Assembly (NCBI GenBank): GCA_037968655.1
Contig: JBBKVW010000402.1
Span: forward strand, 1 to 7,260
DNA: 7,260 nt
DNA from: CAISIP01 sp037968655
GTDB lineage: Bacteria > Pseudomonadota > Gammaproteobacteria > Burkholderiales > Burkholderiaceae_C
Direction of reading: 5' to 3'
Shown: piece by piece, positions 1-6,312 of the stretch
Numbering within the stretch: position 1 is the stretch's first letter
Layout: every line of letters begins with the position of its first letter
Program-made: the position numbers and the translations under genes
Notes under the pieces: generated by a model
Databases searched by the model: none
Told to the model about the DNA's origin: nothing
Seen by the model: only the letters and a program-made list of their open reading frames with translations

Positions 1-489
1 GCGGTGTCGCTGGTGGTGGTGTTTTTCACCTTCCTCAAGGACAACCTGCCGCGCCAGGAAGACGCCGCCTGGCTGTCCAAGGCCGGGGGCATGTTGGGCG
101 GCCAGGAAGTGCCGTCGCACCGTTTCAATGCCGGTGAAAAAATCGTCTTCTGGGGCGGCGTCATGCTGCTCGGTGCCATCGTCGTGGGTTCGGGCCTGGT
201 GCTCGACAAACTGCTGCCGGGCCTGTTCTACGAACGCGGCACGATGCAGGTCGCGCACATGGTCCATGCGGTGGCCGCGACGCTGATGATGGCCATGTTC
301 CTGGGTCATATCTATATCGGCACGATCGGCATGCGCGGCGCGTACACCGCCATGAAAACCGGTTATGTCGGCGACGACTGGGCCCGCGAGCACCACGAAC
401 TGTGGTACGCCGACATACAGTCCGGCAAAATTGCGGCGCAGCGCTCGCAAGCGCAACCACAGGCGCCCGGCACAATCGTACAAGCGTAA
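1..489 (+). CDS. fdoI: Formate dehydrogenase cytochrome b556 (gamma) subunit, C-terminal part
   Basis: This is the membrane anchor of a respiratory formate dehydrogenase. It takes electrons from the iron-sulfur beta subunit through two b haems to quinone in the inner membrane. The frame is open at the window edge, so the N-terminus is missing; 162 residues remain, compared with about 215 for E. coli FdnI. Two hydrophobic segments are visible (about residues 49-69 and 88-110 of the fragment). His89 and His103 are 14 residues apart, matching the spacing of haem ligands His155 and His169 of FdnI. The later WAREHHELWY stretch matches the FdnI tail WAKKHHPRWY, as recalled from memory. The C-terminus ends in a Gln/Ala/Pro-rich tail. 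The alpha and beta subunit genes are expected upstream, outside the window. The stop codon is 10 bases before the next gene, so the two are probably co-transcribed. Confidence 0.93.
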   Translation, partial: AVSLVVVFFTFLKDNLPRQEDAAWLSKAGGMLGGQEVPSHRFNAGEKIVFWGGVMLLGAIVVGSGLVLDKLLPGLFYERGTMQVAHMVHAVAATLMMAMFLGHIYIGTIGMRGAYTAMKTGYVGDDWAREHHELWYADIQSGKIAAQRSQAQPQAPGTIVQA

Positions 490-499
490 GGCAGCACCC

Positions 500-892
500 A
501 TGACAAAACACCGGATCATTCTGTCGGTTATTACGCTCGCGGCCGTGTGCGCGGCGCCACTGGCCTGGGCCAAGCTGGCGGCGCCTGGTGATGACGCCAA
601 GGCGGCGGCTGCGGCGGCAGCCGACAAGGCGGCCTGGGCCAACAAGGTGGGTGCCTTCCAGTTGTGCAAGGCGCAGGACCGGGTAGCCGCGCAGGTGCTG
701 GCGCAGGCCCGCTCGGCCGGCAAACCGGCGCAGCCCACCAGCACGCCCCCATGCGCGGACCCGGGCTCGTACGTGGCACCAGAGGCCAAACCCATCGAAG
801 CCGCGGGTGCGCATTCGCCATCCGCGACCGCCACCAGCCCACCGAGCACAAAACAGCCCGACGCCGTTGTCAATCCCGCGACAAAGCCCTGA
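500..892 (+). CDS. Small exported protein of unknown function in the formate dehydrogenase locus
   Basis: I do not recognise a named family. The 130-residue product starts with a typical Sec signal peptide: MTKHR, then a hydrophobic stretch, then a probable cleavage site after AWA near residue 24. The mature part has an Ala/Lys-rich low-complexity segment (about 28-47), a short region with GAFQLCKAQDRVA, and a Pro/Ser/Thr-rich tail. It has two cysteines (Cys56, Cys85), which could form a disulfide or hold a ligand in the periplasm; that is inference. The ATG at 500 is chosen over an upstream in-frame GTG or TTG because it opens the signal peptide and is preceded by TAAGG at 487-491, 8 bases before it. 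That purine-rich site overlaps the stop codon of the cytochrome subunit, which suggests translational coupling. The position between the gamma subunit and fdhD suggests a role linked to formate dehydrogenase, with no direct evidence for it. Confidence 0.8.
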   Translation: MTKHRIILSVITLAAVCAAPLAWAKLAAPGDDAKAAAAAAADKAAWANKVGAFQLCKAQDRVAAQVLAQARSAGKPAQPTSTPPCADPGSYVAPEAKPIEAAGAHSPSATATSPPSTKQPDAVVNPATKP

Positions 893-937
893 GTGCACGC
901 GCTTCCAAAGGGTGCAGGCACGCGATGGCGGCCAGAT

Positions 938-948
938 TTGCTGTAATC
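938..948 (+). promoter_or_regulatory. Possible extended -10 promoter element of fdhD
   Basis: TTGCTGTAATC contains TGC followed by the hexamer TGTAAT (942-947), which is five of six matches to TATAAT with the TGn extension. No good -35 box lies 16-18 bases upstream; the extended -10 could compensate. A start site about 7 bases downstream would fall at about 954, so the fdhD ATG at 956 would be at or next to the 5' end of the mRNA. The same 11 bases form the -10 region of the promoter at 6747-6775 on the other strand. This is a motif reading only. Confidence 0.45.
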
Positions 949-955
949 TCGCCGC

Positions 956-1819
956 ATGACGACACCCTTGTCCACGCCGTTGCCCCGGCTGACCGCCGCT
1001 AGTGCGCCATTGACGCGCAGCATCGACACGGTCAGCGAGACCGGCGAGCACCTGACGGTGTCGATACCGGCCGAACGTGCATTGACGGTCTACGTCGACA
1101 AACGCGAACTCGTCACGCTGATGACGCTGGGTGCACATCCGGAGTTGCTGGTGCTTGGTTATCTGCGCAACCAGCGCCTGGTGTATTCGCCCCATGAGGT
1201 CGAATCGATCACAGTCGACTGGGATGTTGGTGTGGCGGCCGTGCGTACGCGCGACGGCATCAGCGATATCGAGGCGCGCACCTCCAGCCGGGTCGTCACC
1301 ACCGGCTGTGGCCAGGGCAGCATGTTCGGCGGCCTGATGGACGATGTGGCACAGCTGGTGTTGCCGCAGGCCACACTGCAGCAGTCGCAGCTGTATGGCA
1401 TCGTCGACGCGATCCGTTTGCAGGAAAGTGTCTACAAGACAGCCGGTTCGGTGCATGGGTGTGCCTTGTTCCGCGGCGCGCAGATGCTGGTGTTTATCGA
1501 GGACGTCGGGCGCCACAACGCGATCGACACCATCGCCGGCTGGATGTGGATGCAGGCGGGCGAGGACATGCGGGGCGACGACAAGGTGTTCTATACCACC
1601 GGCCGGCTGACCAGCGAGATGGTGATCAAGTCGGCGCAGATGGGGGTACCCATCCTGGTCTCGCGCAGCGGCATCACCGAGATGGGCCACGCGGTGGCGC
1701 AGGATCTGGGCCTGTGCACGATAGGCCGCGCCATGCACAAGCGTTTCCTGTGTTTCAGTGGCGCCGAGCGGCTGCAGCTCGAAACCGGCCTCGTCGGACC
1801 ACGCCTGCGCGTGGCCTGA
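956..1819 (+). CDS. fdhD: Formate dehydrogenase accessory sulfurtransferase FdhD
   Basis: FdhD carries sulfur from the cysteine desulfurase IscS to the molybdenum (bis-MGD) cofactor of formate dehydrogenase in the cytoplasm; the enzyme is inactive without it. The 287-residue length fits the family. Recognisable parts are the cysteine loop VTTGCGQGSMFGG (Cys118), SVHGCALF (165-172), the conserved EDVGRHNAIDTIAG stretch (182-195) and GRLTSEMVIKSAQ (216-228). Where E. coli FdhD has a Cys-x-x-Cys pair, this protein has Cys118-Gly-Gln-Gly121, so the second cysteine is missing. Cys169, two residues after His167, is another cysteine near the expected active region. An in-frame TAA at 944-946 fixes 956 as the first possible ATG. 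No Shine-Dalgarno sequence precedes it. The gene lies 63 bases after the small exported protein gene and may have its own promoter. The family call is secure; the effect of the missing cysteine is open. Confidence 0.96.
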   Translation: MTTPLSTPLPRLTAASAPLTRSIDTVSETGEHLTVSIPAERALTVYVDKRELVTLMTLGAHPELLVLGYLRNQRLVYSPHEVESITVDWDVGVAAVRTRDGISDIEARTSSRVVTTGCGQGSMFGGLMDDVAQLVLPQATLQQSQLYGIVDAIRLQESVYKTAGSVHGCALFRGAQMLVFIEDVGRHNAIDTIAGWMWMQAGEDMRGDDKVFYTTGRLTSEMVIKSAQMGVPILVSRSGITEMGHAVAQDLGLCTIGRAMHKRFLCFSGAERLQLETGLVGPRLRVA

Positions 1820-1834
1820 GCCCCTGCCGCAGCG

Positions 1835-1882
1835 CCAGCCACCATCCGGTGCTGGGGCGGCCCCGGGCACACGGGGCAATTT
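1835..1882 (+). terminator. Tandem stem-loops after fdhD, possible weak terminator
   Basis: Two hairpins sit between fdhD and the permease gene. The first (1835-1855) pairs CCAGC-ACC with GGTGCTGG, leaving C1840 bulged and a 4-base loop. The second (1860-1877) pairs GCCCCG with CGGGGC around a 6-base loop and is followed by AATTT. The T-tract is short, so this is at best a weak intrinsic terminator. It begins 15 bases after the fdhD stop and could partly separate fdhD from the permease transcript. Confidence 0.4.
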
Positions 1883-1903
1883 CGAATCGGCTAAGGTAGC
1901 ACC

Positions 1904-4423
1904 ATGAATCCTTCTTTCTGGCAGATGGGCTTGCGCTCCTTGTGGCGCGACCTGCGCTCGGGCGAACTGCGGCTGTTGATGGTGGCGGTGACGCTGGCCG
2001 TCGCTGCACTGACGGCGGTCGGCTTTTTCGCCGATCGCTTGCAAGGTGGCCTGCAGCGCGATGCGCGCCAGCTGCTTGGCGGCGACGTGGTGCTGTCGAC
2101 CGACAAGCCCACGCCGCAGGCGATAGTCGACAAAGCCGCTTCACTTGGCCTGCGCAGCACGACCACGATCAGCTTTCCGACCATGGCACGCGCACCGGAC
2201 GACCGGGGCGGCGCCAGTAAGCTGGTAGCGCTCAAGGCCGTCCCGCAGGGATATCCGTTGCGTGGCAGCCTGACCGTGGGCGATACCGTCGAAGCACCCG
2301 GACAGCAGACCCGCGATGTGCCGGCGCCTGGCGAGACCTGGGTCGACGCGGCCCTGCTGGATTCCCTGGGTCTGCACATCGGCGACGCATTGCTGCTCGG
2401 CGACAAGCGATTCACGGTCCGGCGCGTCATCGTGATCGAGCCCGACCGCGGTGGCGGTTTCGCCAATTTCTCACCACGGGTCATGTTCAACCAGGCTGAT
2501 CTGGCCGCCACCGGCCTGGTGCAACCGGCCAGCCGCCTCAACTACCGCTTTGCCGTGGCTGGCGAGGATGGTCCGGTCAAGCAGTTTGGCGATTGGGCCA
2601 GCCAGGTTGTGGACAAGGGCGAAATGCGCGGTACCCGGCTCGAAACACTGGAAGGCGGGCGCTCCGATGTGCGCCAGACCCTGGACCGGGCCGAGAAGTT
2701 CCTGAACCTGGTGGCTTTGCTTGCCGCCATGCTGAGCGCAGTGGCAGTGGCGCTGGCATCACGCGGTTTCGCCGCCAGCCACCTGGATGATTGCGCCATG
2801 TTGCGTGTCCTGGGCTTGAGCCAGCGCACGATTGCCATGGCCTATGTCGTCGAGTTCGGACTGGTTGGCCTGGCCGCCAGCGCGCTGGGTGTGTGCATCG
2901 GTTTTGCGGTGCACTTCGTGTTCGTGCTGCTGCTGGCCGGCCTGGTCGCGGTGGGTCTGCCGGCGCCCAGCATCTGGCCGGTGCTGTTCGGACTGGGCAT
3001 GGGCCTGACCTTGCTGATGGCCTTCGGCCTGCCGCCGGTGTTGCAACTGGCCCAGGTTCCGCCACTGCGGGTGATCCGGCGTGACGTCGGCAATCTCAAG
3101 CCGGCATCGATGGCGGTGCTGGGCATCGGCGTGGCCGGCTTTGCCGCGTTGCTGCTGGCGGCCAGCCGCGACGTCAAGCTGGGCCTGATTGCGGTGGGCG
3201 GATTTGCCGGCGCGGTGCTGGTGTTTGCCGGCCTGTCCTGGCTGGCGGTGAAACTCCTGCGCCGCAGCGTCAATGAATCGACCGCCCCGCGCTGGATGGT
3301 GCTGGCCACGCGCCAGGTGTCGGCCCGGCCGGCCTACGCCGTGGTGCAGGTCAGCGCGCTGGCGGTCGGACTGCTGGCCTTGATCCTGCTGGTGCTGCTG
3401 CGCACCGACCTGATCAGCAGCTGGCGCCAGGCCACGCCGGCCAATGCGCCGGACCGCTTTGTCATCAACGTGATGCCCGACCAGGGCCCAAACTTTCAGA
3501 AGCGGCTGCGCGACGCCGGCGTGCGCGACTATGACTGGTACCCGATGATCCGCGGCCGCCTGGTGGCGATCAACGGGCGCCCCATCGTGCCCGAGCAGTT
3601 GGAGGACGACCGCGCCCGGCGGCTGGCCGATCGCGAGTTCAATCTGTCGCACAGCGCTACCCAGCCGCCGCACAACGCCATCGTGGCCGGCAAGTGGGTC
3701 GATGAGGAGGCTGGCGCCATCAGTGTGGAGGAGGGCATCGCCGAAACGCTCAAGCTCAAGCTCGGCGACAGCATGCGTTTTGACATTGCCGGTGTGCTGG
3801 TCGACGCGCGCATCACCTCCGTGCGCAAGGTCGACTGGGGATCGATGCGGGCTAATTTCTTCGCGATGTATCCGGTCAGCCATCTGCCCGACGTGCCGGT
3901 GACCTACATGAGTGCCTTCAAGTCGCCGCAGGTGCGCGGCTTTGACAATGCCCTGGTGCGCGAGTTTCCGAACATCACCAATGTCGATGTCAGTGCCGCG
4001 TTGGCCCAGGTGCAGCGCATCCTGGACCAGGTGGTGCGCGCGGTCGAGTTCCTGTTTGGATTCACACTGGCGGCCGGGCTGGTGGTCTTGTTTGCCGCCA
4101 TCACAGCCACACGCGAAGAGCGCGCGCGCGAGTTTGCCATCATGCGGGCGGTGGGGGCGCAGGCCAAGCTGTTGCGCCAGGTACAACGCGCCGAGCTGGC
4201 CGGCGTCGGTTTGCTGGCCGGTCTGCTGGCGGCACTGGTCGCCACTGTGGTTGGCTGGTCGCTGGCACGCTTCGTGTTCAATTTCGCCTGGACCGCCTCG
4301 CCCTGGGTTCCGCTGCAAGGTGCGTTGGCCGGTGCAGTGCTGGCCATGATGGCGGGCTGGTGGGGCTTGCGCGATGTGTTGCGCCGCCCGGTGATCGAAA
4401 CGCTGCGCCGCGCACCGCAATGA
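1904..4423 (+). CDS. FtsX-type ABC transporter permease, YbbP-like
   Basis: This is a large inner-membrane permease of the predicted ABC systems related to E. coli YbbP (COG3127). In E. coli, YbbP works with the ATPase YbbA; relatives such as LolCE and MacB act on lipoproteins or other envelope substrates. The substrate here is unknown. The 839 residues contain about ten membrane segments: one at 23-43, a group between about 266 and 500, and three at about 714-734, 764-790 and 803-820. Two large soluble, probably periplasmic regions lie at about 45-262 and 502-710, which is the duplicated FtsX/MacB layout. Likely coupling helices facing an ATPase are DDCAMLRVLGLSQ (295-307) and REFAIMRAVGAQ (742-753). 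The ATG at 1904 opens MNPSFWQMGLRSLWRDLRSG, a typical start for this family; no Shine-Dalgarno site is evident. No ATPase gene is in the window, so a partner must be encoded elsewhere. The downstream haemoglobin gene follows within 33 bases. Confidence 0.9.
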   Translation: MNPSFWQMGLRSLWRDLRSGELRLLMVAVTLAVAALTAVGFFADRLQGGLQRDARQLLGGDVVLSTDKPTPQAIVDKAASLGLRSTTTISFPTMARAPDDRGGASKLVALKAVPQGYPLRGSLTVGDTVEAPGQQTRDVPAPGETWVDAALLDSLGLHIGDALLLGDKRFTVRRVIVIEPDRGGGFANFSPRVMFNQADLAATGLVQPASRLNYRFAVAGEDGPVKQFGDWASQVVDKGEMRGTRLETLEGGRSDVRQTLDRAEKFLNLVALLAAMLSAVAVALASRGFAASHLDDCAMLRVLGLSQRTIAMAYVVEFGLVGLAASALGVCIGFAVHFVFVLLLAGLVAVGLPAPSIWPVLFGLGMGLTLLMAFGLPPVLQLAQVPPLRVIRRDVGNLKPASMAVLGIGVAGFAALLLAASRDVKLGLIAVGGFAGAVLVFAGLSWLAVKLLRRSVNESTAPRWMVLATRQVSARPAYAVVQVSALAVGLLALILLVLLRTDLISSWRQATPANAPDRFVINVMPDQGPNFQKRLRDAGVRDYDWYPMIRGRLVAINGRPIVPEQLEDDRARRLADREFNLSHSATQPPHNAIVAGKWVDEEAGAISVEEGIAETLKLKLGDSMRFDIAGVLVDARITSVRKVDWGSMRANFFAMYPVSHLPDVPVTYMSAFKSPQVRGFDNALVREFPNITNVDVSAALAQVQRILDQVVRAVEFLFGFTLAAGLVVLFAAITATREERAREFAIMRAVGAQAKLLRQVQRAELAGVGLLAGLLAALVATVVGWSLARFVFNFAWTASPWVPLQGALAGAVLAMMAGWWGLRDVLRRPVIETLRRAPQ

Positions 4424-4456
4424 CACGTGACGCACCCAACTTCACGCGATCAATCG

Positions 4457-4861
4457 ATGCAGATCCAGAACAAGCCGCGTTTCGAGACTCCGTTCATCTG
4501 GATCGGCGGCGAGCCCGCGGTGCAGGCCCTGACAGAGCGTTTCTATGACCTGATGGACTTGGAGCCGGCCTACGCCGTCCTGCGGGCCGTCCATGGCACG
4601 GACCTGGGCAACGCGCGCCAGCGTCTGTTCTGGTTCCTGTGCGGCTGGCTCGGCGGTCCGCAGCACTACACCGAGCGCTTCGGCCATCCACGCCTGCGGG
4701 GGCGCCACATGCCGTTTGCCATCGGCATCACCGAGCGTGACCAGTGGCTGGCCTGTATGGACCAGGCGATGCGGGAAACCGGCGTTGACGAAGACTTGCG
4801 CAAGCGGCTTGCGCAGAGTTTTTTTCAGGCCGCCGACTGGATGCGCAACCAGGGCGTCTGA
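4457..4861 (+). CDS. Group II truncated haemoglobin (trHbO type)
   Basis: This is a small 2-on-2 haem protein of the cytoplasm; members of the group bind oxygen and often have peroxidase or NO-related activity. From the ATG the product has 134 residues, normal for the family. Aligned from memory with M. tuberculosis trHbO: Tyr30 in RFYDLM is the distal B10 Tyr, His84 in RGRHMPF is the proximal haem ligand, and Trp97 in RDQWLACM is the G8 Trp typical of group II. The GGPQHYTERFGHPRLRGRH stretch is the strongest family signature. The CD1 position, Tyr in trHbO, appears to be His46. A GTG at 4427 in the same frame, 3 bases after the permease stop, would add ten residues. I prefer 4457 because it is an ATG and the extra residues show no conserved character, but neither start has a clear ribosome site. 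It is probably co-transcribed with the permease gene. An intrinsic-terminator-like structure lies within its last codons. Confidence 0.93.
   Translation: MQIQNKPRFETPFIWIGGEPAVQALTERFYDLMDLEPAYAVLRAVHGTDLGNARQRLFWFLCGWLGGPQHYTERFGHPRLRGRHMPFAIGITERDQWLACMDQAMRETGVDEDLRKRLAQSFFQAADWMRNQGV
4797..4825 (+). terminator. Intrinsic terminator structure inside the haemoglobin coding region
   Basis: TGCGCAAG (4797-4804) pairs perfectly with CTTGCGCA (4808-4815) across the 3-base loop CGG. A further T4796-G4816 wobble pair is possible. After GAG come seven T (4819-4825). This has all the parts of a rho-independent terminator for + strand transcripts. It ends 33 bases before the haemoglobin TGA (4859-4861), and the reading frame through it encodes family-typical residues (LRKRLAQSFFQ), so it is not a misplaced gene end. 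The intergenic space after the gene is only 18 bases, which leaves little room for a terminator there. Whether it works while ribosomes are translating is unknown. Confidence 0.65.
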
Positions 4862-4879
4862 CGCAGGAGCGCAGCTGTA

Positions 4880-6184
4880 TCAACGCGTCAAGGGCCGCTT
4901 GCGCACGTCGTCGCACAGGCGTGAAAAGCCACGCCATGCAATCACGCCCAGCAGTGCCGACAACAGGAACAGCCAGGCGCTCAGGCCGGTCGAGCCCGGT
5001 ACATAGCCCTGCGCATCCCAGCCCAGGTACAGCGCCATGCCCAGAAAGGGCGCGAACGCGCCACGCACGCCGGTCAACGTGACATGGATGCCCATATAGG
5101 TTGAAATCTGGTCGCGCGGCGCGAAGTCGTTGTGGCCGAGCTGCCAGGCCAGGCTGCCGCCGCCGTTGACGATGCCAGTGATGACCCGGCCCAGCGCCAG
5201 CCACCAGAGCGAGAAGGTCCAGGCGCCCCAGAACATGATCAACACGCCGACCACCCAGCCGGCGTTTTGCTTCGCGCGAAACTCCGACACATGCACCCGG
5301 TCCAGGTAGCGGGCCCATAGCGGCATCGTCGTCAGGTTCAGCGTGAACGGAATCAACAACACGATGCCGATGCTCACGACATAGCTGGCACCGAGCTGCT
5401 TGGACACCAGATACACCAGCGGCGGCTCCAGCATCATGTTGGCGACACCGGAGATGAACTGGTGCAGCTGGTAGCGTGCGTACAGCGTGTCCTTGCGCAG
5501 CACCGTGAAGAAGCCGACGCGTTGACTGGCGTCCTGCGCGCCGCGGCGCTCCAGCACCCGGTGGCGCTTCTCGCCCCGCACCAGCACGCCGCGAAACAGC
5601 CATACGCCGATGCAGCCAAACAAGGCACCGGCGCCGTAGATATAGCGAAAATTCTCGGGTTGCGCATCGAGGATGAGGCCGGCCACGCTGGTCGTCACCA
5701 CCACGGTCAGGCTGGTGATGGCCTGCAGCCGGCCGGTGGCCCGGGCCCGTAGCGCGCGGTCGTAGTTCAGGCTCCAGGCTACGCTGCGCACCGTGATGAT
5801 GCCGGCGATCAAAATGCGGCACAGCACCACGCTGGTAAGCAGTATCCAGGCCCCGTCGTGCGAACGCGGGCTGATCGCAATCGCTGCAACGCACAGCAAC
5901 ACCAGGCTCTGCAGAGCGACCACCATCGGAATCTTGGATCGGCCGGTGGCAATGCGGGTCCACACGAAGCTGGACAGGTTGCCGAACATCGGCGCTGCCG
6001 AAATGACCGCAATCACCCAGGGCTCGACGTTGAAGGCCTTGGCCGCGACCACGGCGACAAATCCGCCTTCCATCAGGCTCGTGGCCAGGGGCAGGCTCAG
6101 TTCACTGAGCTGTTCACGCCTGAAGCTGTCCTGTACCGTCGGATCCAGATCGGGAATCCTGAACAGGCTTTCAAGGGACGGCAT
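4880..6184 (-). CDS. MFS transporter
   Basis: This is a secondary transporter of the inner membrane with the major facilitator layout. It has 434 residues and about twelve hydrophobic segments: six between about 33 and 198, a charged cytoplasmic loop at about 200-235 (GEKRHRVLERR), and six between about 240 and 418. The short motif FVWTRIATGRSKIPM (73-87) sits where the TM2-TM3 loop signature of MFS proteins is found. A polar stretch LGHNDFAPRDQISTYMG (349-365) is distinctive and may mark the subfamily. I cannot assign a substrate. The N-terminus carries about 30 soluble residues before the first membrane segment. The start at 6184 is the first ATG of the frame; GGAG on the minus strand is 22 bases away, too far for a normal ribosome site. 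The gene converges on the haemoglobin gene with 18 bases between stop codons. Confidence 0.88.
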   Translation of the reverse strand: MPSLESLFRIPDLDPTVQDSFRREQLSELSLPLATSLMEGGFVAVVAAKAFNVEPWVIAVISAAPMFGNLSSFVWTRIATGRSKIPMVVALQSLVLLCVAAIAISPRSHDGAWILLTSVVLCRILIAGIITVRSVAWSLNYDRALRARATGRLQAITSLTVVVTTSVAGLILDAQPENFRYIYGAGALFGCIGVWLFRGVLVRGEKRHRVLERRGAQDASQRVGFFTVLRKDTLYARYQLHQFISGVANMMLEPPLVYLVSKQLGASYVVSIGIVLLIPFTLNLTTMPLWARYLDRVHVSEFRAKQNAGWVVGVLIMFWGAWTFSLWWLALGRVITGIVNGGGSLAWQLGHNDFAPRDQISTYMGIHVTLTGVRGAFAPFLGMALYLGWDAQGYVPGSTGLSAWLFLLSALLGVIAWRGFSRLCDDVRKRPLTR

Positions 6185-6312
6185 GGTTGCGATGACAGCG
6201 GGAGGGCTCCGGCGATTCTAGGACCGGAAAGTGGCCGGGGCAGGCCAGTACCAGTGTCCGGCCGCACCTGGGTGTGCGCCAGGTCGAGCGCGCTGGCGTT
6301 GGCAAACCCCGC
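6185..6312. other. Intergenic region upstream of the MFS gene
   Basis: These 128 bases hold no convincing gene. On the minus strand there is a candidate -10 hexamer TAGAAT (6215-6220), with a weak -35 CTGCCC (6238-6243) at 17-base spacing, which would start MFS transcription near 6208. Two imperfect inverted repeats lie behind it. One is GTGGCCGG (6231-6238) with CCGGCCGC (6258-6265), containing one G-T mismatch. The other is ACCTGG (6266-6271) with CCAGGT (6279-6284). Neither is followed by a T-tract, so termination of the upstream gene here is not shown. Confidence 0.4.
6215..6243 (-). promoter_or_regulatory. Candidate promoter of the MFS gene
   Basis: Read on the minus strand, TAGAAT (6215-6220) matches five of six bases of the sigma-70 -10 consensus. 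CTGCCC, 17 bases upstream, matches only three of six of the -35 consensus. A start near 6208 would give a leader of about 24 bases without a Shine-Dalgarno sequence. The -35 lies in the left arm of an imperfect inverted repeat (6231-6265), which could be an operator or chance in GC-rich DNA. Confidence 0.4.

Noticed and set aside
893..955. GTGCAC...GGTGCA inverted repeat after the small exported protein gene as a terminator
   Set aside because: The stem is only 5 bp with a long loop and there is no T-tract.
161..2044. A long open frame on the minus strand opposite the formate dehydrogenase locus
   Set aside because: It is antisense to the gamma subunit, the small exported protein and fdhD, has Arg/His/Gln-rich GC-skewed composition and shows no family motifs; it is a shadow of high-GC coding on the other strand.
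2759..4435. A long minus-strand open frame opposite the permease gene
   Set aside because: The product is dominated by His, Gln and Arg without recognisable domains, and the + strand permease accounts for the sequence.
4859..4890. TGACGC/GCGTCA inverted repeat between the convergent stop codons as a bidirectional terminator
   Set aside because: A 6-bp stem with a 20-base loop and no T-tract on either strand is too weak; the hairpin at 4797-4825 is far better.
6262..6284. Small hairpins in the gap after the 134-residue gene as its terminator
   Set aside because: The alternative 5-6 bp stems overlap one another and no T-run follows on the minus strand.
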